DNA of 5,028 nt from Thermomicrobiaceae bacterium (GTDB lineage Bacteria; Chloroflexota; Chloroflexia; Thermomicrobiales; Thermomicrobiaceae): assembly GCA_007123655.1 (NCBI GenBank), contig SKKR01000277.1, positions 1-5,028 of the forward strand, read 5' to 3'. Both the position numbers and the translations under genes were made by a program. The notes under the pieces are model-generated. The model was not told the DNA's origin, ran no database searches, and saw only the letters and a list, made by a program, of their open reading frames with translations. This document shows positions 1-5,028 of the stretch, in pieces (the first letter of the stretch is position 1; every line of letters starts with the position of its first letter).

Positions 1-1
1 G

Positions 2-289
2 AACGCTGAGTACCACCTTGCGTTCTTCTCGACCTGGACGGATCCCGAGGACAACGATCGAAATGTTCGCTGGTCCCGGAACGCATGGCAGGAGATGAAG
101 AAGTTCTCCACCGGAGCAACGTATCTGAACTTCCCGGGTTTCGGCGAGGAGAAAGAAGATCTCGTTCGCTCCAGCTACGGGCCGAATTACGAACGGCTGA
201 CCCGACTGAAGGCTGAATACGACCCGGACAATCTGTTCCGGGTGAATCAGAACATCAAACCCGCCACCAGTCGGTACGTTGGAATCTGA
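2..289 (+). CDS. FAD-linked oxidase, C-terminal part (berberine-bridge BBE domain), 5' end outside window
   Basis: Only the last 95 codons are present. The reading frame is open from base 2 to the TGA at 287-289, and the start lies to the left of the window. The tail carries the signature of the BBE domain at the C-terminus of berberine-bridge-like FAD-linked oxidases: an N-Y-x-R-L segment, then a Y-D-P-D-N-L-F stretch and an N-Q-N-I-x-P ending. Family members bind FAD, often covalently, through an N-terminal FAD-binding-4 domain that cannot be seen here, and they oxidise alcohols, sugars or alkaloid-like compounds with oxygen. The substrate cannot be inferred from this fragment. The protein ends five residues after the conserved proline motif plus a short tail, so the C-terminus looks complete. 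The 111 bp that follow show no convincing terminator. The family call is confident; the function beyond it is not. Confidence 0.85.
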   Translation, partial: NAEYHLAFFSTWTDPEDNDRNVRWSRNAWQEMKKFSTGATYLNFPGFGEEKEDLVRSSYGPNYERLTRLKAEYDPDNLFRVNQNIKPATSRYVGI

Positions 290-385
290 GCAAACCTGGC
301 CGACGGTGCCGGATGCGCGTGGCGAGTCCCCTCATCTGGCTCGTCGATCAGGCTGAAAGCTACCAGGTGTCCGTGCGAATCGTAT

Positions 386-396
386 GAGAGAGGTGA
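386..396 (+). promoter_or_regulatory. Ribosome binding site of the small exported protein
   Basis: The purine-rich stretch GAGAGAGGTGA ends four bases before the ATG at 401 and resembles the Shine-Dalgarno core AGGTGA. It fixes the start codon. The other two complete genes in this window lack such a site. Confidence 0.7.
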
Positions 397-400
397 CACG

Positions 401-883
401 ATGAAATATCGAAAGTTGATCGCCGCGCTGGCAGCCCTCCTGGCACTCACCGGCGCCCTCGGAGCAGCCGGGGCGGAGCCCGCCAACAACCCACACGCGT
501 TGCACTTCGAGGCTACGTGCGACGGCGAGCCGGGCAGCTACATCGAACCACCGTCGAATGTCGTAGCGTTCAAGGCCGGCAGTACCGAACGAACGATCAT
601 CCACGAGGCAGAGTACGAAGTTCTGCTCATCGGCGAGTTTGGAGAGTTACCCATCGACCATGTTCACGAAACAACCGGAGCGCCATCCGAACAGAAGCGG
701 GGATTGGATGGACGTCTGGTCGAATGCACGTTCGACATGACCTTCCCGACTGAGTTCCTGTCCGAGGAGGAATGGGAAGTCATCCAGCAGTTGACCGACA
801 TCGGGCCCGAGGATGCTGACGGGGTGCGCGTCGTGGGCACGGCTCACGTCATGCCGACTCCGGCCGGACCCCGCGCGCACTGA
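401..883 (+). CDS. Small exported protein of unknown function
   Basis: This 160-residue protein starts at an ATG with a good ribosome binding site. Residues 1-25 form a typical Sec signal peptide: basic start (K2, R4, K5), a hydrophobic Ala/Leu core at about 6-22, and a likely cleavage after A23-G24-A25. No lipobox cysteine is present, so the mature protein of about 135 residues should be released rather than lipid-anchored. It is acidic and has exactly two cysteines, C40 and C109, which could form one disulfide outside the cytoplasm. Alternating hydrophobic stretches (around 52-58, 65-78, 105-114 and 142-150) suggest a small beta-rich fold. A histidine-containing segment near 87-89 (H-V-H) could bind metal, but this is speculative. 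I do not recognise the family. It lies 111 bp after the oxidase gene and is followed by a hairpin terminator, so it may be transcribed on its own or as the last gene of a unit. Confidence 0.8.
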   Translation: MKYRKLIAALAALLALTGALGAAGAEPANNPHALHFEATCDGEPGSYIEPPSNVVAFKAGSTERTIIHEAEYEVLLIGEFGELPIDHVHETTGAPSEQKRGLDGRLVECTFDMTFPTEFLSEEEWEVIQQLTDIGPEDADGVRVVGTAHVMPTPAGPRAH

Positions 884-918
884 TGCGCACGTTTCGAACC
901 GTCCCCGTCGCACGACGA

Positions 919-948
919 GCACCCGGCCAAGATCCTCTCGCCGGGTGC
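919..948 (+). terminator. Hairpin, probable transcription terminator after the exported protein
   Basis: GCACCCGGC (919-927) and GCCGGGTGC (940-948) form a perfect 9-bp GC-rich stem with a 12-base loop, 35 bases after the stop codon. The following bases (CTGTCTGTCC) are only modestly T-rich, so this is a weak intrinsic terminator at best. It could also be an RNA-stabilising 3' hairpin. Confidence 0.55.
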
Positions 949-967
949 CTGTCTGTCCGCGACTGGA

Positions 968-1000
968 GCGATTTCGACAAATCGCAATTCCCCGAATTCG
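968..1000. promoter_or_regulatory. Palindrome cluster upstream of the kelch gene, possible operator
   Basis: GCGATTT (968-974) and AAATCGC (979-985) form a perfect 7-bp inverted repeat around CGAC. The 8-bp palindrome CGAATTCG (993-1000) follows, and another AAATCGC comes shortly after at about 1006-1012. The group lies between the terminator hairpin and the candidate kelch promoter. It could be a protein-binding site or a second weak hairpin. The sequence alone does not decide. Confidence 0.3.
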
Positions 1001-1056
1001 CCGAAAATCGCCCAGGTGCCGTGAAAACTGCTCCAGGCAGCCTGCAGGGTAACGGG

Positions 1057-1085
1057 TTGTCCAGCATCGCGAATGCGTCTATCCT
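1057..1085 (+). promoter_or_regulatory. Candidate promoter of the kelch gene
   Basis: TTGTCC (1057-1062), a 17-base spacer and TATCCT (1080-1085) each match four of six bases of the sigma-70 consensus. Transcription would begin around 1092, only a few bases before the GTG at 1095. That fits a leaderless message and would explain why this start has no Shine-Dalgarno site. The elements are weak, so the call is tentative. Confidence 0.35.
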
Positions 1086-1094
1086 GCTCCACCA

Positions 1095-2231
1095 GTGACC
1101 GCTACGGAACGAGAATCCCCTGGGACGGATTGCCTTTTGACACGAGAGCGAAACGAGAACGATCTTTCAGCGGAACACGCTCACGGCGGCAGTACACGTC
1201 GTTGGCCTGTGTACGTCGTTCGCGGACTTCTGATCGCCGTGCTGCTCCTGTTGCTTCTCGTCGTCATGACCACGCCGCCGGACCGTGGTGAGCAGCCGGG
1301 ATGGACGGACGGCGCGGCCATGCCTGTTGTCCGGGGAGAGCTGAGCGCTGCGGTCGGCCTCCGGGAGATCGAATGTGAAAACTCGCCGTGTGAGGTAGTT
1401 GTCGCAGTTGGCGGGTTCGAATCCCCGTTCTCGACGTCCAGTCGGGCGGAGGGGTACATCGTCGACGAGGACCGCTGGGTGGAATTGCCGGACATGCCAG
1501 GCGCTCGTCACCATCTTGCGGCGGCCGCGCTCGAAGACGGATCGATTGTGGTGACCGGCGGCGCGCGATCGGTTCTTGACTGGGACGCAACGGATTCCGC
1601 CTGGTATCTGGCGCCGGACCGGGAGGAGTGGACCGCGCTCGAATCGCTGCCGGAACCTCGCTGGGGACACCGGCTGGTGCGTGTGGGCGAGGAACTGATT
1701 CTGATTGGCGGGCACGGGGGTGAAGATACCTTGACCTGGACGTTCGCGGATGGCTGGCAACGGAGAGCTCCGATCCCCGAGCAGAGGGATCATCTCGGCG
1801 CGGTGGTTGTGGACGACGAGGTCTGGGTGATCGGTGGCCGGCACGATGAGATCAAGGACCGCGTGGATATCTACGATCCCGCCGCGGACGAATGGCGAGA
1901 CGGACCGGCGCTACCGGAGCCGACCAGTGCCGCGGCCGTCGGCCTGATTGATCGGGCGCTCGTGGTCGTCGCCGGTGAAGACGACTCCACATTTCGTGGG
2001 GGTATGGTGCGGGATTCATGGATGCTCGACGTGGACGATCCCGACGCCGGGTGGCGACCGATGGTGAAACCGCCGCAGGACGTGCACGGGTCCGGAGACG
2101 CAGTCATCGGCGAAGGAGATGATGCTCGCTTGTTGGTCATTGGAGGGTCCACCCGGCACGGCGCATTCTCGCCTCTGGACTGGAGCGACCGGCTCATGGT
2201 GCTGGAGGATCCGCAGGTGCGTGAGGAATGA
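1095..2231 (+). CDS. Membrane-anchored kelch-repeat beta-propeller protein
   Basis: The 378-residue product starts at GTG. Residues 1-37 are polar and basic towards the end (R35, R36, R43). Residues about 44-60 are a Leu/Val-rich membrane helix without a clear cleavage site, so the protein should be anchored with its N-terminus inside. The rest, from about residue 70, is a kelch propeller. Gly-Gly pairs ending beta strands occur at 106-107, 155-156, 205-206, 247-248 and 350-351, with a degenerate Ala-Gly at 293-294, spaced 40-57 residues. Each is followed by an aspartate-rich stretch and a tryptophan (W128, W179, W221, W267, W320). This predicts about six blades, enough for a closed propeller. 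Kelch propellers usually bind proteins or sugars; no galactose-oxidase catalytic residues are evident, so no enzymatic role is claimed. The start is uncertain: in-frame TTG at 1137 or GTG at 1209 would shorten the cytoplasmic tail but keep the helix. Confidence 0.8.
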   Translation: MTATERESPGTDCLLTRERNENDLSAEHAHGGSTRRWPVYVVRGLLIAVLLLLLLVVMTTPPDRGEQPGWTDGAAMPVVRGELSAAVGLREIECENSPCEVVVAVGGFESPFSTSSRAEGYIVDEDRWVELPDMPGARHHLAAAALEDGSIVVTGGARSVLDWDATDSAWYLAPDREEWTALESLPEPRWGHRLVRVGEELILIGGHGGEDTLTWTFADGWQRRAPIPEQRDHLGAVVVDDEVWVIGGRHDEIKDRVDIYDPAADEWRDGPALPEPTSAAAVGLIDRALVVVAGEDDSTFRGGMVRDSWMLDVDDPDAGWRPMVKPPQDVHGSGDAVIGEGDDARLLVIGGSTRHGAFSPLDWSDRLMVLEDPQVREE

Positions 2232-2256
2232 GCGCGGCCGGACAACGCAGAGGACC

Positions 2257-2278
2257 GGGCCGGCAGGGTCACCGGCCC
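2257..2278 (+). terminator. GC-rich hairpin after the kelch gene
   Basis: GGGCCGG (2257-2263) and CCGGCCC (2272-2278) pair perfectly around an 8-base loop, 25 bases after the kelch stop codon. There is no T-tract, so intrinsic termination is uncertain. Its place between convergent genes supports a role in ending or protecting the transcript. Confidence 0.45.
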
Positions 2279-2302
2279 CTACGCAAAGAGCGTGATAATG
2301 CT

Positions 2303-2352
2303 GGCCCGCTCTCCCCTTTCCGGGTATCGGGAGAGGGGCTGGGGGTGAGGGC
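2303..2352. repeat. Hairpin repeat element (CTCTCCC / GGGAGAG with GGGGGTGAGGG tail), likely bidirectional terminator
   Basis: CTCTCCC (2309-2315) pairs with GGGAGAG (2329-2335). An alternative register pairs CCCCTTTCC (2313-2321) with GGGAGAGGGG (stem through 2330-2338, one G-T pair). The right arm runs into CTGGGGGTGAGGGCG. This layout, a C-rich arm, its complement and a GGGGGTGAGGG tail, resembles small dispersed intergenic hairpin elements I recall from several bacterial phyla. Only one copy is visible here, so its repeat nature rests on memory of the pattern. It lies 10 bases beyond the end of the malic-enzyme gene and between two convergent genes, where such elements are often found. 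Confidence 0.5.
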
Positions 2353-2361
2353 GCAACTCTC

Positions 2362-4929
2362 CTAGCGCCGGGCGCCTTCGCGAATGAGTTCCCGGGTGTG
2401 TTCCGCGACGTCGTCCGGTTCAACCGTGATCTGCGCGACACCGGTATCCATCGCCGCCCGGGCGACCGCCGCGGCGACCAGTGGTGGCACGTCCAGATCC
2501 AGCGAGTCCGGAATGACACACTCGGCGCAGAACTGTTCATCGCTCACGTGGTCCGCGATCGCCTCGGCCGCGGCAAGCTTCATGGCGTCATTGATATCCC
2601 GGGCTCGCGCGTCCAGCGCTCCTCTGAACACGCCCGGGAACGCCAGCGAATTGTTCACCTGATTCGGGAAGTCCGAGCGTCCAGTGGCAACGACCAGCGC
2701 CCCTGCCGCGTGTGCCTCCGCCGGCATGATCTCCGGCTCGGGATTCGCCAGGGCGAAAATGATCGGATTGTCCGCCATGGATCTGATCATCTTCTGGGTG
2801 AGCACTCCAGGGGCCGAAACTCCAACGAACACGTCCGCACCTGCGAGCGCGTCCGAAAGATCCCCCTGGACCTGTTCCCGGTTCGTCAACCGGGCGATCT
2901 CTTCCTTGACCCGGTGGAAACCGCCCTCTCGTCCCCGGAAGATCGCACCGCTGGTATCGCACATGACGATGTCACCGACACCGAGCGACAGCAGTAGTTT
3001 GGCAACCGCGATCCCCGCGGCTCCGGCGCCGTTCATCACCACCCTGATCTCGCTCAGTGGCGTACCTCTGAGTCGCAGCGCGTTCATCAGTCCGGCGATG
3101 ACCACGATTGCGGTGCCGTGCTGGTCGTCGTGGAAGACGGGGAGATCCAGCCGCTCCTTGAGCTGCGCCTCGATCTCGAAACAGCGGGGAGCCGAGATGT
3201 CCTCGAGGTTGATTCCACCGAACGACGGCGAGATTGCCGCGACGATATCGACGATCTTCTGCGGGTCCCGCTCCGCCAGGCAGATCGGGAATGCCTCCAC
3301 TCCGGCCATTGACTGGAAGAGGACGGCTTTGCCTTCCATCACCGGAAGTGATGCCTGCGGTCCGATATCGCCCAGTCCGAGCACTGCGCTGCCGTCCGTC
3401 ACGATCGCCACCAGGTTGTTCTTGACCGTCAGATCGAACACGCTCATCGGGTCGGCCTGGATCTCCGCCGCAGGAACGAGCGCGGCCGGTGGCAGATACA
3501 ACAGGTTCAGGATGTGATGGTCTGTGATCGGGACCTTGCTGTAGACCTCCAGCACTCCGTTGTTCAGCCGGCGCAGATTGATCGCTTCCTCACGCCAGTC
3601 GCTTGCCGGCGCGTCAGGCACGCTTCTCGGGGTCAGAACGTGGTCGCGGACGTACCGTGTCGTATTGGCCGCCACCGTTTCCGGTTCGATCTCTCGCGTG
3701 TTTTCGCCAGTCTCATTTGCGGCGAGGACGACGGACGCAGCGATCGTCGGCGCCACGCGGAAGTCGAACATGAGCGGGACGATGTTGTCTGCGTGGAGCT
3801 CATCCGGAGGAACCAGGTCGGCAAGCGCTTGAGCGGCATAGACGAGCGTCCGCAGGCGGATGTTGCGCGCGCCGGAATCGAGCAGCCCGCGGAAGACGCC
3901 GGGAAAAACTAGTGAGATGTCCATCATGTTCGGATAGTCAGATCGCCCGGTCGCGACCACCGCGGCGCCGGCTTCCTTCGCTTCCAGCGTGCCGATCTCC
4001 GGCGTGGGGATCGCCAGTGAGAAGACGATGGGATCCGGGGCCATCGAAGCGACCATCTCCTGCGTGACGATGTCCCCGGCGGCGAGCCCGACGAAGACAT
4101 CCGCCCCGACCATCATTTCCGCCAGTGAGCCGCGTCGTTGATCGTGGTTCGTCTCCTTCGCGACGTACGACTTGGCCCAGTTCATCCCCTCAGGGCGGTA
4201 CTGATAGATTGCCCCGACGCGGTCGCAGACGACGATGTCCCTGACGCCAACCCGGTAAAGCAACCTCGCTACACCAACGCCGGAAACGCCGGCGCCTGCG
4301 ATCACGACCCGGATCTGCTCCAGGCGCTTACCAACCACCTTGAGCGCATTGATCAACCCACCGAGCACCAGAATCGCAGCGCCGTGGTGCTGGTTGCTGA
4401 AGACCGGGATATTGGCGCCTTTTTCCAGGTGGTCGGCGATTGTGAAGTTATGGGGCGCTGAGATGTGGTCGAGACAGAGTGCTCCGAACGTCGGTGTGAG
4501 CGCCATGGAATGGTTGACGATCGAAAAGGGGTCCTCCTCGTCCAGGCAGATCGGGAACGCGTCGATTCCTGCGAAGGTTTTGAATATCACGCTCTTGGCT
4601 TCGAGGAGAGGGAGGGCGGCTTCTGGTGGTCGGGCTCCGGGTCGGAAGAGATCTGATCCGTCTGTGACAATGGCAACTGTGTTCCCGCGAGAGGTCAGGT
4701 CGTAGGAACTGAGGGGGTCGGCAACGATCTCACGACACGCTTCGGCAACTCCCGGCGTGTAGATGAGACTCAGCGTCTCCCGGTCGCGAATCGGGATCTT
4801 GCTGTTGACCCCGATCAGGCCCCGGTAGCGCCTGCGATAATCCAGCGCCTCGTCTTGCTGTTCAATTAAATGCACCGCCAAATACCACCCCGATACGTCA
4901 ACCGCGCGCTCCCCTTTGCCCGTGTCCAC
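2362..4929 (-). CDS. Tandem double malic enzyme: degenerate N-terminal unit fused to a near-canonical C-terminal unit
   Basis: The 855-residue protein contains two full malic-enzyme units (about residues 20-433 and 445-851) joined by a short Pro/Ala/Ser linker; a normal small bacterial enzyme has one of about 400. Malic enzyme decarboxylates malate to pyruvate with NAD(P) and a divalent metal in the cytoplasm. Unit 2 has the catalytic lysine (K534), metal ligands E576, D577 and D602, the dinucleotide loop G634-A-G-A-A-G, and malate-site asparagines N729 and N759-N760. Its tyrosine Y478 remains, but the YTPGVAE motif is rewritten as YLPPAALVP. Unit 1 has an intact Y57-TPGVAE, K112 and a GAGVSG loop (212-217). 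However, E-D is D154-H155, the H-D-D triplet is S178-N179-Q180, the ANP asparagine is I307, and N-N is D337-I338, so it should not catalyse alone. The start is GTG at 4929 without a ribosome site. GTG at 4875, preceded by GGGGTGG nine bases upstream, would give a more family-like N-terminus. The size resembles MaeB, but there is no phosphotransacetylase domain. Confidence 0.93.
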   Translation of the reverse strand: MDTGKGERAVDVSGWYLAVHLIEQQDEALDYRRRYRGLIGVNSKIPIRDRETLSLIYTPGVAEACREIVADPLSSYDLTSRGNTVAIVTDGSDLFRPGARPPEAALPLLEAKSVIFKTFAGIDAFPICLDEEDPFSIVNHSMALTPTFGALCLDHISAPHNFTIADHLEKGANIPVFSNQHHGAAILVLGGLINALKVVGKRLEQIRVVIAGAGVSGVGVARLLYRVGVRDIVVCDRVGAIYQYRPEGMNWAKSYVAKETNHDQRRGSLAEMMVGADVFVGLAAGDIVTQEMVASMAPDPIVFSLAIPTPEIGTLEAKEAGAAVVATGRSDYPNMMDISLVFPGVFRGLLDSGARNIRLRTLVYAAQALADLVPPDELHADNIVPLMFDFRVAPTIAASVVLAANETGENTREIEPETVAANTTRYVRDHVLTPRSVPDAPASDWREEAINLRRLNNGVLEVYSKVPITDHHILNLLYLPPAALVPAAEIQADPMSVFDLTVKNNLVAIVTDGSAVLGLGDIGPQASLPVMEGKAVLFQSMAGVEAFPICLAERDPQKIVDIVAAISPSFGGINLEDISAPRCFEIEAQLKERLDLPVFHDDQHGTAIVVIAGLMNALRLRGTPLSEIRVVMNGAGAAGIAVAKLLLSLGVGDIVMCDTSGAIFRGREGGFHRVKEEIARLTNREQVQGDLSDALAGADVFVGVSAPGVLTQKMIRSMADNPIIFALANPEPEIMPAEAHAAGALVVATGRSDFPNQVNNSLAFPGVFRGALDARARDINDAMKLAAAEAIADHVSDEQFCAECVIPDSLDLDVPPLVAAAVARAAMDTGVAQITVEPDDVAEHTRELIREGARR

Positions 4930-4930
4930 G

Positions 4931-4977
4931 ATTCAACAATGGATTGTACACAGGAGCTGAGGCTGGAACAATTCAAC
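4931..4977. repeat. Short direct repeat flanking the malic-enzyme promoter
   Basis: ATTCAAC occurs at 4931-4937 and again at 4971-4977, exactly 40 bases apart, about four helical turns. One copy lies at the expected transcription start and the other at the outer edge of the -35 element. This placement would suit a repressor pair, but a 7-bp match could be chance. The rest of 4978-5028 shows nothing that I can assign. Confidence 0.25.
4943..4971 (-). promoter_or_regulatory. Candidate promoter of the double malic enzyme gene
   Basis: Read on the minus strand, TTGTTC (4971-4966), a 17-base spacer and TACAAT (4948-4943) form a sigma-70-like promoter with a strong -10 (five of six bases) and a weak -35 (three of six). 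Transcription would begin near 4936. The GTG at 4929 would then have a leader of only a few bases, while the alternative GTG at 4875 would have about 60 bases including a ribosome binding site. Confidence 0.5.
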
Positions 4978-5028
4978 GCCGGCCGCAAGGGTGCTCCTTA
5001 GCCGGTCGCCGTGGATTCCGCCTGTGCC

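Noticed and set aside
294..368. ACCTGG (294-299) and CCAGGT (363-368) inverted repeat in the 290-400 spacer
   Set aside because: Six bases separated by 63 bases is expected by chance, and no other signal supports it.
883..1098. 71-codon frame between the exported protein and the kelch gene
   Set aside because: Not annotated as a gene: it has no ribosome site, spans a perfect hairpin and palindromes, and has no recognisable product. The overlapping junctions are kept as a finding.
1167..1844. Open frame of 225 codons on the minus strand within the kelch gene
   Set aside because: It is antisense to a gene with regular kelch repeats. Its product is Arg-, Pro- and His-rich without recognisable domains.
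2684..3517. Long open frame on the + strand (277 codons) inside the malic-enzyme gene
   Set aside because: It lies entirely antisense to a clear conserved coding region. Its product is low in complexity, rich in Ser, Ala, Thr and Arg, with no family motif. It is a shadow of GC-rich codon use.
2362..3600. Phosphotransacetylase domain expected if the gene were maeB
   Set aside because: The C-terminal half has clear malic-enzyme motifs (INLED, FHDDQHGT, GAGAAG, ANPEPE, NQVNN), so it is a second malic enzyme.
4939..5001. 20-codon ATG frame on the + strand upstream of the malic-enzyme gene
   Set aside because: It has no ribosome site, overlaps the promoter of the opposite strand and is too short to judge.
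4998..5028. Possible last codons of a minus-strand gene ending in TAA (Ala/Glu/Ser/Thr-rich tail)
   Set aside because: Only nine codons are visible at the window edge. The composition suits a protein tail, but this is too little to support a gene.

Overview
The window is bacterial chromosomal DNA of fairly high GC content. It holds three rightward genes (one cut by the left edge) and one long leftward gene that converges on them. No RNA genes, CRISPR arrays, insertion sequences or phage genes were seen. The mix of a berberine-bridge-type FAD oxidase, a membrane-anchored kelch propeller, GTG starts without Shine-Dalgarno sites and a GC-rich hairpin repeat with a GGGGGTGAGGG tail would suit a Chloroflexota (Thermomicrobia-like) genome. 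That placement is a weak guess, since no phylogenetic marker is present.

Left part (1-2231, + strand). The window opens in the last codons of an FAD-linked oxidase with a BBE C-terminus. After 111 bp with no clear signal comes a small exported protein (401-883) with a good ribosome binding site, a signal peptide and two cysteines. I do not recognise its family. A perfect 9-bp hairpin, probably a terminator, follows it. A palindrome-rich spacer then leads to a 378-residue kelch-repeat protein (1095-2231) with one N-terminal membrane helix and about six propeller blades outside.

Middle (2232-2361). This convergent intergenic region holds two hairpins. The second belongs to a repeat-like element with a C-rich arm, its complement and a GGGGGTGAGGG tail. 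It probably ends transcription from both sides.

Right part (2362-4929, - strand). This is the most interesting gene. It encodes 855 residues made of two complete malic-enzyme units joined head to tail. It is not MaeB, because no phosphotransacetylase domain is present. The two units have decayed in complementary ways. The first keeps an intact N-terminal YTPGVAE motif but has lost the metal ligands and the malate-binding asparagines. The second keeps all of those but has a rebuilt YTPGVAE loop. The protein may therefore work as a built-in asymmetric dimer with one good active site and one degenerate, possibly regulatory, unit. A plausible promoter lies directly upstream (4943-4971) and is flanked by a 7-bp direct repeat.

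The genes do not form an obvious pathway. Malic enzyme links malate to pyruvate in central metabolism, whereas the left-hand genes look like secondary or envelope functions.
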